Source of the DNA: Bdellovibrio bacteriovorus
GTDB taxonomy: Bacteria > Bdellovibrionota > Bdellovibrionia > Bdellovibrionales > Bdellovibrionaceae
Direction of reading: 5' to 3'
Length of the DNA: 64,000 nucleotides
NCBI RefSeq assembly: GCF_002208115.1
Contig: NZ_CP020946.1
Span: 682,001 to 746,000, forward strand
Shown: positions 53,604 to 62,994 of the stretch, in pieces
Layout of the letters: every line of letters starts with the position of its first letter
Numbering within the stretch: the stretch's first letter is position 1
Position numbers and translations under genes: made by a program
Notes under the pieces: model-generated
Databases searched by the model: none
Told to the model about the DNA's origin: nothing
What the model saw: the letters and a program-made list of their open reading frames with translations, nothing else

Positions 53604-56010
53604 TGACGACTCCTGGCTCTTTCAGTTGGTCGCGCAATACTTTGTATTCCACTTTGGAATGATGGCGCGGGTCCATTGGAACCTTGTTGACGAATTTGAT
53701 CTCATCGACCGGGATTTTGTTTTTTTCAAAGACACGCTGGATTTCTTTTTTTGCGGCGGCAAAGTCAAATGTCGCAGCATCGATGCCTTCTTTAAGTTCG
53801 ACCACGGCATAAGTGGCCTGGCCCAGCTTCGCATCATCCATGCCCAGGAAAGCACAGCGGTATGTGAAGTCCATACGCTTTAAAAGAACCTCGGCACGCA
53901 CCGGGAAGTAGTACTTGCCCGCTCGTTCGATCGCGTTGTTCACACGGCCCACGATCCACAGGTTTTTGTCGGGATCGATGTAAGCCAAGTCACCCGTGCG
54001 GTGCCATACGCGGTTCTTTTCATCCATAATTTTGGTGGTCTTGAAGGCGTCAGGGTTGTTGTAATAGTCCCGGCAGACGTGGTCCCCGGTACAGATGAAT
54101 TCCCCGACTTCACCATTTGGCACTTCGATCTGGGACCACGGAGAATCCTTCAGCTCGATCGGGCCGTCTTTGATGCGGATGAAGCGATAGTCAATGTCTT
54201 CACTGATATGGCCGACATTCACACCCTCCTCGATGATCTCTGGATCGGTGATGTTGCTTTCTTTCAGCATGTCGCGGCCTTCAATGTGGGCCATCGGTTC
54301 AGCTTCCGTGGAGCCGTACAGAATCCACAGATCTGTTTGCGGGGCGATCTCATAGAAGGCTTTAACGTCATCCTTGGAAATCGGCGCACCGCCGGTCACC
54401 ACACGACGCAGTCCGGTCAGTTGAATGTTGTTCTCTTTGCAGAACTTCGCAACGCCGACCAGCATGCTCGGGGACAGAGTCGTGCAGTTGATATTTTCGT
54501 GAAGGATCTGACACGCCAGCAGGGCTGAGTCGTGGGCCGCGGGGGCCGCCAGATTCAGCGCTGGTAAGATGGTGGTCACTCCGGATGCCAGATTGTTCAA
54601 ACTGAAAATCGGGAAGGCCGGCATGTCCTTGTCTTTCTCGGTGTACGGAATCACGTGGGAAAGGGCATGGTGCTGGGCCGACAGGAAGCGGTGAGTGCGG
54701 TTGGCACCCTTTGGTTTTCCGGTGGATCCTGTTGTAAAGGTGATCAAAGCCGTGAATTCACTTTCGACCGGTTCAATCGGTGAAGGTTCCGCTTTCAACA
54801 GCTCTTCGAATTTGTGAGTGAATTTGTCACCCGGTCCGTACAGCACCCGAATTGGCATGGACTTGAACTCTGGCACCTGTTCCACCAGATCAAACGCCAT
54901 TTTAAAACTGATCATGGCTTTGGGGCCCACGCATTCCGCGGAAGCGCCCAGATGGTGACTGCGTGCCCAGGAATCCAGGAACACGGCAATGGCACCAATG
55001 CGCTGAACTGCAAACATCGCGGTGTACATGTCCAGGCTCATCGGCAGGAAGATGATGACCCGGTCGCCTTTTTTAATACCGATATCCAGCAAACCCCGAG
55101 CAAAGGAGTTGATGCGGGCGGCGAAGTGGCGATAGGTGATTTCATCGTGTTTGATCGGGGTTTTTGGATCCCCGTTCCACTGCGCCAAGGCTTGTGGGTT
55201 TGCCCAGCGCAAAGCCACGCGTTCAGGGAACTCGCGCAGGTGTTTTTCCATGTAGGTGATGACGTTGTTTCTTCCGTCCTCACCCGGATAATAGCCAATT
55301 TTATGATCAGAAGCAGAGGCACTGCTGACCTCCGCAGTTAGAACGTTCAGGATGTCCTGAACGTGAGACCACAGCAGCCCATGCCCCGCATTGTCGACAT
55401 GGACAATTTTATGGGAGGGGTACTTGGTGACGATTTCATTCTGAGCCTGATCCTGACTGATCTTGTCCTGACGGCCATAGATCACAGTTACGGGCACCTT
55501 GCAGACGTCGCCGGAAGACCACGGCAGAGCTTCCATTTTCATTTTGTTGGCGACAGTCTTTTGCCACAGCTTCCAGTCCTGCAAACGTTCTTGAACCTTG
55601 GCAAGATAGGGAAGGGTGTCGGCCTTGAGGGGATGAATCAGATCAGCAAAGAAGCTGTCTTTCGATTTTGAATGACTGGATTGAATCAGCTTGTCACCCA
55701 GAATCGGCAACTGCAGAAGCCCTTTGGCCACTGCTGACAGGGGGCGCTCGGGTTTGATGTAAGGGGTGACCAGCACCACCTGTTCAACATAATCCTGATA
55801 TTTTGGCAGGGATTTCAAAATACGATAGCCACCCCAGGAATGACCCAGCAGAATTTTTTTGGATTTATCCTGAGTCAGCAGGCGGATCCACTCCTCGCTG
55901 TCGGCCTCCACGGCCAGCAGTTTGTAGGCTTTCGGATCCAGACTCTTTTGCAAAAGGCTCCAGTCCTCAGGATGGCCGGGGTTTCCGTGCAGAGCAATGA
56001 TGGTTTTCAT
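53596..56010 (-). CDS. Fusion of alpha/beta hydrolase and AMP-forming ligase
   Basis: 804 residues. Residues 1-225 are an alpha/beta hydrolase with nucleophile GHSWGG (Ser58), Asp182 (GRQDK) and His210 (NAGHG). Residues about 240-804 are an AMP-binding ligase: ITFTTGSTGKPKG (about 424-435), PAFPIFSLNNLASG, RRVVTGGAPI, LYGSTEAEPM and the RTGDLAYIDPD hinge. The ligase resembles OleC (beta-lactone synthetase) in the PIFSL.N and VIRI(K)DGPI-like segments (RFIRIKDGPIEL). The OleB partner of OleC is also an alpha/beta hydrolase, sometimes fused, but it uses an Asp nucleophile, so this Ser enzyme is not OleB. Probable hydrolase/acyl-activating fusion. ATGA overlap with the formyltransferase. Confidence 0.82.
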   Translation of the reverse strand: MKTIIALHGNPGHPEDWSLLQKSLDPKAYKLLAVEADSEEWIRLLTQDKSKKILLGHSWGGYRILKSLPKYQDYVEQVVLVTPYIKPERPLSAVAKGLLQLPILGDKLIQSSHSKSKDSFFADLIHPLKADTLPYLAKVQERLQDWKLWQKTVANKMKMEALPWSSGDVCKVPVTVIYGRQDKISQDQAQNEIVTKYPSHKIVHVDNAGHGLLWSHVQDILNVLTAEVSSASASDHKIGYYPGEDGRNNVITYMEKHLREFPERVALRWANPQALAQWNGDPKTPIKHDEITYRHFAARINSFARGLLDIGIKKGDRVIIFLPMSLDMYTAMFAVQRIGAIAVFLDSWARSHHLGASAECVGPKAMISFKMAFDLVEQVPEFKSMPIRVLYGPGDKFTHKFEELLKAEPSPIEPVESEFTALITFTTGSTGKPKGANRTHRFLSAQHHALSHVIPYTEKDKDMPAFPIFSLNNLASGVTTILPALNLAAPAAHDSALLACQILHENINCTTLSPSMLVGVAKFCKENNIQLTGLRRVVTGGAPISKDDVKAFYEIAPQTDLWILYGSTEAEPMAHIEGRDMLKESNITDPEIIEEGVNVGHISEDIDYRFIRIKDGPIELKDSPWSQIEVPNGEVGEFICTGDHVCRDYYNNPDAFKTTKIMDEKNRVWHRTGDLAYIDPDKNLWIVGRVNNAIERAGKYYFPVRAEVLLKRMDFTYRCAFLGMDDAKLGQATYAVVELKEGIDAATFDFAAAKKEIQRVFEKNKIPVDEIKFVNKVPMDPRHHSKVEYKVLRDQLKEPGVVIG

Positions 56011-56747
56011 ATTCTGACTCCTTTTGAACGAAGCCGGTAAAAGTCACGCAAGCGTGGATTGCTTCTGTAAACCGTTCTTTCAGTTTTCTGGTTCTCAAGA
56101 CCCTGAATCTTACCTTGGGAGGCGAACTCCTGAAGGATCTGCGAGGCTGCTTTTGCTTCGAATGACGCTCCAAGATCCAGGGACTTTAGATAATCCTTTT
56201 TATCGGAGGGAACTTCCACGACCTTTAGCAAGGCGCCGTCGTCCAGTTTGGAGGTCATTTCATGAATGGAAAATCCTGCCGGGGTGTCTAAAAGATGGGC
56301 CCAAAAATCACACATCAGACCGCGCTGATCCGGCAACAGGCCGTGATGGATATTCAAACATCCCATTTTGGGAAGAGACAGCAGCTTCTTTTTAAAGAAT
56401 GAGCGGGTGCGCGCATTCAGAATCAGATCTGGTTGCAGGCGTTCCAGCAGGGCCAGGGATGTTTCGGAATTGATGTCCTTGACGATGTACACCTTTTTGC
56501 CAGCGGCTTCATAGGCCTGCTTCTTTCGAGTCAGCGAATTATCGAAGAAGTTTATCAGCAGCTGCCAGCCCATGCGAGGGGCGGCCAGGCTCAGTATCAG
56601 CAGGAACGCTTTAACCAGAATATCCCAGCTGCGGTTGTCGATAACGACAAGAGCCTCGATATGAGGCTCTTGCGCCAACGGCAACGTCAGCTTGTCATAG
56701 TTGTTCGGAACAAATGTCACCGCCGAGGTGACCAGCAGTGTTCTCAT
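56007..56747 (-). CDS. Formyltransferase-family protein
   Basis: 246 residues of Formyl_trans_N type. The catalytic triad of the fold is visible: Asn132 and His134 in LNIHHGLLPDQRG, and Asp170 in KLDDGALL. Family members use 10-formyl-tetrahydrofolate to formylate amines (glycinamide ribonucleotide, Met-tRNA, amino sugars). The sequence differs from PurN and Fmt, and it lacks the Fmt C-terminal domain, so a natural-product or lipid-head-group amine is a reasonable substrate guess. ATGA overlaps join it to both neighbours in the operon. Confidence 0.82.
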   Translation of the reverse strand: MRTLLVTSAVTFVPNNYDKLTLPLAQEPHIEALVVIDNRSWDILVKAFLLILSLAAPRMGWQLLINFFDNSLTRKKQAYEAAGKKVYIVKDINSETSLALLERLQPDLILNARTRSFFKKKLLSLPKMGCLNIHHGLLPDQRGLMCDFWAHLLDTPAGFSIHEMTSKLDDGALLKVVEVPSDKKDYLKSLDLGASFEAKAASQILQEFASQGKIQGLENQKTERTVYRSNPRLRDFYRLRSKGVRI

Positions 56748-58525
56748 AGATAGAGCTCTTCGATTTTTTCCTTATAGCGCTGATCCAGCACTTTTCTTTT
56801 CACTTTCAGGGAAGGCGTCAGTTCGCCGCCCTCCACAGTGAATTCATTGGGCAGAATGATGTATTTTTTGATGCTTTCAAAACTTGCCAGTTGGGCGTTG
56901 GTTTCAGCCACCGCTTTGCGGATCAGTTCGGCCACGAACGGGGATTGCACCAGGGAATTCCAGTCGGAATAACTGACTTGTTTTTCCTTGGCCAGATTCT
57001 CAACAGCCGGACGATCCAGCGTGATCAAAGCCACGATGTATTTCTTCTGATCGCCGTGAACCAGAACATTGGCGATGTACGGGGACAGACTTAGCAGCCC
57101 TTCCAGGCGTTGTGGGGCCACGTACTTGCCGCCGGCGGTTTTGATCAGATCTTTTTTACGGTCGGTGATTTTCAAGTCACCACCTGGCAGGATTTCGCCA
57201 ATGTCGCCGGTGTGGAACCAGCCATCGGTGAAGGCTTCTTTGGTGGCTTCAGGATTTTTGTAGTACTCCTTCATCACCTTGTCGCTTTTAACCATGATCT
57301 CGCCGTCTTCAGCGATCTTCAGCTTCACTTCGCCAATCGGGCGGCCGACGCTGCCAAATTTGTAATTGAATGGAGTGTTCACCGTGATAGCGGCCGTTGT
57401 TTCAGTCAGACCATAACCTTCCAGAATCAACACACCTGCGGCGTGGAAGAACAATGCGATTTCACGAGGGATCGGTGCTCCACCACTGATGGCAAAGCGC
57501 AGACGTCCGCCGAAAGCTGTCGGGATCTTGTCCAGAACAAGTTTTTTCGCCAGTTCGTATTTTACCAGCAGATCCAGTGGCAAAACCTGGCCGCTCATTT
57601 TGTAGTCGCCCACTTTGGTGCCGACTTCCAAAGCCCAGTTGAAGATTTTCATTTTCAACGGCTGAGTCTGAATCTGTGCGGTCACCGCAGCATAAATTTT
57701 TTCAAAGATGCGGGGAACCGACATCAGGAATGTCGGACGAACTTCCGTCAGATTGCCACGCATTTTTTCCAGGCTTTCTGCAAAAGCCAGGGTGAAGCCG
57801 ATATAAGCATGTCCCCAGTGTTCAATGCGTCCCAGAATGTGCGCATAAGGCAGGAAGGACAGGGAAGTGTCCGCTTCCGTGGCACCACACAGCGGGAAAG
57901 CTTCGCTGACTTCGCTGATGGCCTGAAGGTGAGTCATCACCACGCCTTTAGGGCGACCGGTGGTTCCGGAAGTATACAAAATAGTGGCGATATCTTCCTG
58001 GGTCAAAGAAGCGCAGAGTTCCTGGAACTGACTTGGGTGTTTTGTCAGATAGTCTTTACCCATCTGCAAAAGTTTCGGCCACGTGATCGCCTCCGGGTTC
58101 GGGCAGGTTTCGTCAAAGACGATGACCTTTTCCACTTTCGGGCATTTCGCCTTCACGGACTCGAATGTTTTCAAAGGTCCGCGGCTTTCGCAGATCAGAA
58201 TGCGGGATTCAGAGTTGTTCAGAATGTATTCCACATCATCGGCGGTGTTATTCTGATAGATCGGAACAGTGATGGCTTTGATGCCGAAAATTCCCAGATC
58301 CGCCGTGGACCATTCCACCCGCGTGTTAGACATAATGGCAACACGGTCGCCGGGTTTGATCCCCAAAGACAGCAGGGCACAGCCAACAGCCTCGATATCA
58401 GAGTAGTATTCGTTCCAGCTTTTTTCTTTCCAGGAGTCGTTGACCTTGTACTTGACAGCCACATGATGAGGACTGCGGCTGCGCATGCTTAGAATGGAAT
58501 GACCCAAAGTGGTGGGCTTCGTCAT
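56744..58525 (-). CDS. Long-chain acyl-CoA synthetase (FadD/FACL type)
   Basis: 593 residues with the AMP-binding signature TILYTSGTTGRPKGVVMTH, the A5 motif EGYGLTETTAAITVN, and DGWFHTGDIGEILPGGDLKITDRKKDLIKTAGGKYVAP. The KYVAPQ..E..L segment and terminal VKRKVLDQRYKEKIEELYL fit the long-chain fatty acyl-CoA synthetase family. First gene of the minus-strand five-gene operon (AGGAG before ATG 58525). It would activate a fatty acid for the pathway or for beta-oxidation. Confidence 0.92.
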   Translation of the reverse strand: MTKPTTLGHSILSMRSRSPHHVAVKYKVNDSWKEKSWNEYYSDIEAVGCALLSLGIKPGDRVAIMSNTRVEWSTADLGIFGIKAITVPIYQNNTADDVEYILNNSESRILICESRGPLKTFESVKAKCPKVEKVIVFDETCPNPEAITWPKLLQMGKDYLTKHPSQFQELCASLTQEDIATILYTSGTTGRPKGVVMTHLQAISEVSEAFPLCGATEADTSLSFLPYAHILGRIEHWGHAYIGFTLAFAESLEKMRGNLTEVRPTFLMSVPRIFEKIYAAVTAQIQTQPLKMKIFNWALEVGTKVGDYKMSGQVLPLDLLVKYELAKKLVLDKIPTAFGGRLRFAISGGAPIPREIALFFHAAGVLILEGYGLTETTAAITVNTPFNYKFGSVGRPIGEVKLKIAEDGEIMVKSDKVMKEYYKNPEATKEAFTDGWFHTGDIGEILPGGDLKITDRKKDLIKTAGGKYVAPQRLEGLLSLSPYIANVLVHGDQKKYIVALITLDRPAVENLAKEKQVSYSDWNSLVQSPFVAELIRKAVAETNAQLASFESIKKYIILPNEFTVEGGELTPSLKVKRKVLDQRYKEKIEELYL

Positions 58526-58565
58526 GATGAATACTCCTGGTTGCCGTAACTTTGCGACGAAGTGA

Positions 58566-60527
58566 TTATTTCAGATACAAATCTACAATTTTTCTCTGGT
58601 CTGCTGGAACCGTAATTGTGGTTTCTGCAGAGAGTCCTGTCGTCTTGTTTCTAGCCTGTATTTTGACACCAACTTCAGCCTGAATCAGATAGGCATCTCC
58701 GGATGGTTTGATGCTGACTGGAACGCCGGCAATGCGAAGTTCCGGATTAGCACCGCCATTGACGATGTTGATAATCAGGGAAGCGACTCTTGGAAGTCGT
58801 TGAAGAGTTCCGGTGAAAGAGTACGCCTCGTAAGTTGGAGTGATGGTTGTCACCAGATCCGTGTAACCTTCCTTCACCAGTCGCAGACTGTAAGGAGTGT
58901 TGGCTTTCACCGTCTTGCGCACCGGTGTGAATTCTCCGGTGTCGTTGCCATCGATCACCACGCGGGCACCGCCCGGGTTGGAATAGATGGTGACTGTGTA
59001 TTCCGGTGATGTGGCAGCCAGTTCGGTCTGTTGCAGGGTGCCGGCAGCCTGGGCATTGCCCGAGTTGGCCGGTTTTGGAGTCAGGCCTGCAGTGGCACCG
59101 GATTTACCCGGGGATTTTTTTGCAACGAAATTGGTGTAACCCCACCACAAGCCCACGACGACCAGCAAAGCACCCACGGCTTTCATCGCAATACCGGTGA
59201 TGTCTTCCATGGAAGAACTTGGTGCCGGTCGGCCGATGGAGGTGCGTGTGCCCATTTGATTCACGCTGGAAGGCGTGCGTGTCATGGTGCCCGGACCCGA
59301 GGCAAAAGTGCCTGTCGCGGAAGTGCGGGTTTGTGTGATGTTGGTGTCTGTTGCGCCAGGCGCCTTCGGCATGGAAGGTTTTGGCGGCGTTTTCAGATTG
59401 TCCAGATTCACACGAATATCCGTGGAGGTATCCAGATCCAGACGCTCTTCGCCTTCGGCTGTTTCTGCCGGAGGTGCGTAGGCCGGAGGACGCTGAGGTG
59501 TGCGCATGTCGGTCTGAGTGACAATGGTTTTGTCTTCAGAAGTCGGCTGCGCCTGAACTTTGGCGAACTCCACCAGCTTGCGGCGCTGTTCAAGGAAGGC
59601 GGCCGAGAAGGCGTTCTTCATGAACACGCTGAAGTCGTGCGGGGAGAACTCAGGGTATTGTGTATTCAGGAAACGGTTCAGATCACGGTGGAAGGCCGCC
59701 GCAGTCTGATAGCGCAGGCTTTTGTCCTTCGCCAGGGCTTTGTTCACAATTCTTTCCAGTTCCGGTGGAACGGAAGGATTGATCTTTCTGATGGAAGGCA
59801 CCTGACATTCACGGATCTTGCGCAGGATCGCCGCTTCACTGTTGGAAGTGAACAGACGGTCGTTGGCCAGAAGCTCCCACAGGACGATACCCATGGAGAA
59901 AATATCCGTGCGCGGGTCGATGGACTGGCCATCGGCCTGCTCAGGGCTCATGTAACCGTATTTGCCTTTAAGAGTCCCGGCTTTGGTGGCTTCCATTTGC
60001 GTTTCCGCTTTGGCGATACCGAAGTCGATGATCTTCACCTCACCTTCAAAGCTGACCATGATGTTCTGCGGACTCATGTCACGGTGAACGATGTTCAGCG
60101 GTTTGCCGGTGGTGCCATCGATGCAGCGGTGAGCGTGGTCAAGACCAGCCGCCACCTCTTTGATCATGTAAACGATCTGCTCGATGGTGAATTGGGTGTT
60201 GGTTTTTTTAAGCTCATTCAGAATCTGGCGAAGGTTGCGGCCTTCGACGTATTCCATGACAAGGAAAAACTGGGCTTTTTCAACCCCGAAATCGTAAATT
60301 GAGACAACGTTACCGTGATTCAGGTTCACGGCGATCTTTGCCTCTTCCTTGAACATCTCAATAAAGTCCTGATGATCGGAATATTGGGGCAGAATGCGTT
60401 TGATAGCGACAAACTTATTGACGCCCACTGCGCCTGTGGATTTAGAAAGATACACTTCCGCCATACCACCGGCGGCAAGTCTCTCTAGAAGAATGTATTT
60501 TCCAAATTGTTCCACAGCTTGAGACAT
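58566..60527 (-). CDS. Ser/Thr protein kinase with PEGA domain
   Basis: 653 residues from ATG 60527; the longer frame from 60590 adds atypical residues. The kinase domain (about 8-270) has the glycine loop LAAGGMAEVYLSK, catalytic IVHRDMSPQNIMV, DFGIAKAE and YMSPEQADG. A Pro/Thr-rich linker (about 330-460) precedes one membrane segment (about 463-483, VGALLVVVGLWWGY). The C-terminus holds a PEGA beta domain (YSNPGGARVVIDGNDTGEFTP near 534-554, then LRLVKEGY) and a further small domain. Cytosolic kinase with a periplasmic ligand-binding PEGA part is the inferred topology. It diverges from coaE. Confidence 0.93.
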   Translation of the reverse strand: MSQAVEQFGKYILLERLAAGGMAEVYLSKSTGAVGVNKFVAIKRILPQYSDHQDFIEMFKEEAKIAVNLNHGNVVSIYDFGVEKAQFFLVMEYVEGRNLRQILNELKKTNTQFTIEQIVYMIKEVAAGLDHAHRCIDGTTGKPLNIVHRDMSPQNIMVSFEGEVKIIDFGIAKAETQMEATKAGTLKGKYGYMSPEQADGQSIDPRTDIFSMGIVLWELLANDRLFTSNSEAAILRKIRECQVPSIRKINPSVPPELERIVNKALAKDKSLRYQTAAAFHRDLNRFLNTQYPEFSPHDFSVFMKNAFSAAFLEQRRKLVEFAKVQAQPTSEDKTIVTQTDMRTPQRPPAYAPPAETAEGEERLDLDTSTDIRVNLDNLKTPPKPSMPKAPGATDTNITQTRTSATGTFASGPGTMTRTPSSVNQMGTRTSIGRPAPSSSMEDITGIAMKAVGALLVVVGLWWGYTNFVAKKSPGKSGATAGLTPKPANSGNAQAAGTLQQTELAATSPEYTVTIYSNPGGARVVIDGNDTGEFTPVRKTVKANTPYSLRLVKEGYTDLVTTITPTYEAYSFTGTLQRLPRVASLIINIVNGGANPELRIAGVPVSIKPSGDAYLIQAEVGVKIQARNKTTGLSAETTITVPADQRKIVDLYLK

Positions 60528-60592
60528 GAAATCATGTTCCCCTTTGAGAAGACTATCGGTAAAATAAAAATAATCCTTAAGGAGTTTCAAAT

Positions 60593-61198
60593 ATGAAATG
60601 GATTGGACTGACCGGAGGTATAGCCTGTGGCAAGAGCACGGTCAGCAGAATGCTCCGAACTCACGACATTCCGGTGGTGGATGCTGATGAAATTGCCAAG
60701 GAAGTCGTGAAGCCGGGCTCTGCTGGACTTAAGTCCGTCATACAAGAGTTCGGTCCAGAGTTTTTGACTGCCGAAGGAGCCCTGGACCGACGCAAGCTTG
60801 GGCAGAAAGTCTTCGGTCATCCCGAGCTTTTGCACAAACTTGAAGCCATCACCCATCCTTTGATTCGTGAAGAGACCCGCCGTCGTCGTCGGCTGTATGA
60901 GGATATGGGCCATAAGCTGGCCATTTATGACATCCCTCTGTTGTTTGAGACCCGCGCGAAGGATCAGTTCGACGGTGTGATCGTGGTGTCATGCACGAAG
61001 GAACAGCAAAAAGAACGTCTGCGCCGTCAGAACTGGAGCGAGGATGAAATCGAGATGCGCATTGCTTCGCAGATTCCCCTTCAGTTTAAAGAGCAGGGGG
61101 CGGACTTTGTCCTGCACAACAACCGCGACGAGCAGCATCTGCTGCGCGAAGTGGAGCGGTTGCTGAAATGGCTGGAAGAACGTAAAAATCAGAACTGA
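60593..61198 (+). CDS. coaE: Dephospho-CoA kinase
   Basis: Final step of CoA synthesis: phosphorylates the 3'-hydroxyl of dephospho-CoA. 201 residues, normal length. The P-loop is GGIACGKST at 8-16, followed by PVVDADEIAKEVV (near 29-41) and the LFETRAKDQFDGVIVVSCTKEQQKERLRRQNW segment that form the nucleotide and substrate site. AAGGAG before ATG 60593. The 3' end overlaps the converging barrel gene by 10 bp. Confidence 0.96.
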   Translation: MKWIGLTGGIACGKSTVSRMLRTHDIPVVDADEIAKEVVKPGSAGLKSVIQEFGPEFLTAEGALDRRKLGQKVFGHPELLHKLEAITHPLIREETRRRRRLYEDMGHKLAIYDIPLLFETRAKDQFDGVIVVSCTKEQQKERLRRQNWSEDEIEMRIASQIPLQFKEQGADFVLHNNRDEQHLLREVERLLKWLEERKNQN

Positions 61199-61755
61199 AA
61201 ATTGTAGCCGAACTGGGCATAGATATCCGGCCCGGTCACTGAAAAGCCGGTGCCGATCTCGCCGGTGAAGGTCTCTCCGGCGCCAATCCCGGCATGAACT
61301 CTCCAGCGGCGGATTTCAATCAAGCCCGTCACTCCGTCAGAAGATTCCAGATAAGCATTGCCCCCCAGACGGGCATAAGGCAAATAGCGGTCTTCTTCCG
61401 CAAAATACCAGCGGTGTCCCAAACCGAGTCCGAGGAATTCCTCAGTGTTGTAGGAAAGCTCATAGTCCCAGACTGGCAGCGGGGATTGTTTGATAAAGGC
61501 AAAGCGCAGGGCCACATAAGGGCCTTGTGTCCACTCGTCGCGCTCCAGATAATTTCCGCTCTGATATCCCAGCGACGTCTGAATCATAAATTCTTTTCGT
61601 TCTGCAAAATCTGAGACTTTTACAGATGCCAGATCAGGATCGTCCTCGCCTGAAAGCGGGGAGGTTTCTAAAGTGGTCGTTGTTGTGGGAGCAGCAAGGC
61701 TCTGAATTGAACTCACGACCAAGGTCAAAAAAAGGAGGCTAAGAAAAACTCGCAT
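61189..61755 (-). CDS. Small outer-membrane barrel-like protein
   Basis: 188 residues with a signal peptide (about 1-22, SLAA). A Thr/Ser/Asp-rich spacer (TTTTTLETSPLSGEDDPD) leads into a barrel-like part: IQTSLGYQSGNYLERDEW, YVALRFAFIKQS, GLGHRWYFAEEDRYLPYARLGGNAYL, and a last strand ending GYNFQF. It resembles small OmpX/OMP_b-brl-type proteins. It diverges from the FadL-like gene across 57 bp. Confidence 0.72.
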   Translation of the reverse strand: MRVFLSLLFLTLVVSSIQSLAAPTTTTTLETSPLSGEDDPDLASVKVSDFAERKEFMIQTSLGYQSGNYLERDEWTQGPYVALRFAFIKQSPLPVWDYELSYNTEEFLGLGLGHRWYFAEEDRYLPYARLGGNAYLESSDGVTGLIEIRRWRVHAGIGAGETFTGEIGTGFSVTGPDIYAQFGYNFQF

Positions 61756-61812
61756 AAGACAAAGTATAAATTATGTCTACAATCAATGGTAAGAATTTTG
61801 GAGGCAAAACTT

Positions 61813-62994
61813 ATGTTCAATAGAGGATTCCTGTTCCTCGCGGGCCTGTCTGCGATGATCACCACTGTATCGGCGCAGGCTGAAAGCATCAGCACCACCA
61901 TTCACCATCATTATCAGGCTCCTCGCGCCTTGGGGATGGGTGACGCTTTCGTGGCGGTTGCCAATGATTATTCGGCTATGTTCTATAACCCGGCAGGTCT
62001 GGCTCGTCGTGAAGACGGTCAAATCAATCTGTCCCTGACTGCGGGGGGGACTCCGGGGGCGATGGACTTCTATAATGAGTTCTCGGACATCGATAAAAGC
62101 AATCAGACCGATCAGCAGAAACAGCAGGCTTATCTGGAGCTGATTGAAAAGAACTATGGCGAAGTTTATTCTATGCGTATCGCACCGATGGAAGGCTTCT
62201 GGGTTCGTCCGAATTGGGGTATTGCCCTGATTCCGGCTGATGTGTCGGTTGAAATGGCGATGCACCAGCAAGTCGGGCCTACGGTGAACACGACCGTCTA
62301 TGCTGACACCACTCTGGCATTGTCTTATGCCGATGATGTCAAAGGAGTGGATCATGGTCGTCTTTCCTGGGGTGTGACCGGTAAATTTGTGAACCGTGGA
62401 TTCTACAGCCGTCCGATCAGTTCCACGGATTTTGCCAACGGGGATGAGATCATTAAGAAAGAGGACATGCTGGAAGGCTACACGATTGATGCCGACATTG
62501 GTTTCCTCTGGACTCCGGAATTGCCGGATTCAGGCTTGTGGTCGGTGCTTCGTCTGGCCAGCCCGACTGTGGGTTTGGTGGTTCGTAACGTTGCTGAAAC
62601 CGGGTTTGGTTCTTCTTTGAAGCTCTTGAATAAAGAGGGCCAGAACGGGGAACCGGAGAAACTGTATCGTGTGGTGGATATCGGGACTCGCTGGGAATAC
62701 CCAAGCATGTGGATCTTTGGTGGGCGCGGAGTTTTGGATGTGCGTGATCTTGGACACCCTGACTTTAACTGGAGAAAAGGTGTTCACCTTGGTTTTGAAT
62801 TCGACTGGACAGTTTCCACCTGGTGGAAAGGTCACTACAGAGTGGGCCTGAAAGAGTCATTCTGGACAGCAGGTATTTCCGCAGAGCTGGGGATCTTCAA
62901 TCTGGATTTCGCATCCTACGCGGATGACGTCGGCACCCGCAACACCCCGGTTGAAAGCCGCGTCTACATGACCCGCCTAAACCTCGACTTCTAA
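61813..62994 (+). CDS. OmpP1/FadL- or PorV-like outer-membrane protein
   Basis: 393 residues from ATG 61813 (GGAGG nine bases upstream; an in-frame start at 61786 is less likely). A signal peptide of about 23 residues ends near AQA. The N-terminus APRALGMGDAFVAVANDYSAMFYNPAGLARRE is the well-known FadL/PorV/UPF0164-type motif. The rest is barrel-like, ending VYMTRLNLDF. FadL transports long-chain fatty acids; PorV-type relatives shuttle secreted cargo. The stop codon lies inside the dispersed repeat element. Confidence 0.82.
   Translation: MFNRGFLFLAGLSAMITTVSAQAESISTTIHHHYQAPRALGMGDAFVAVANDYSAMFYNPAGLARREDGQINLSLTAGGTPGAMDFYNEFSDIDKSNQTDQQKQQAYLELIEKNYGEVYSMRIAPMEGFWVRPNWGIALIPADVSVEMAMHQQVGPTVNTTVYADTTLALSYADDVKGVDHGRLSWGVTGKFVNRGFYSRPISSTDFANGDEIIKKEDMLEGYTIDADIGFLWTPELPDSGLWSVLRLASPTVGLVVRNVAETGFGSSLKLLNKEGQNGEPEKLYRVVDIGTRWEYPSMWIFGGRGVLDVRDLGHPDFNWRKGVHLGFEFDWTVSTWWKGHYRVGLKESFWTAGISAELGIFNLDFASYADDVGTRNTPVESRVYMTRLNLDF

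Noticed and set aside
53596-56010. OleBC fusion of olefin hydrocarbon synthesis
   Set aside because: The hydrolase half has a Ser nucleophile (GHSWGG) rather than the OleB Asp, and no OleA thiolase lies in the window.
57110-58492. Long open frame (460 codons) antisense to the acyl-CoA synthetase gene
   Set aside because: Its composition is the mirror of the ligase gene; it has no signal, motif or ribosome binding site.
59031-60302. Long open frame antisense to the Ser/Thr kinase gene
   Set aside because: Shadow of the kinase gene, Arg/Gly/Phe-rich and without motifs.
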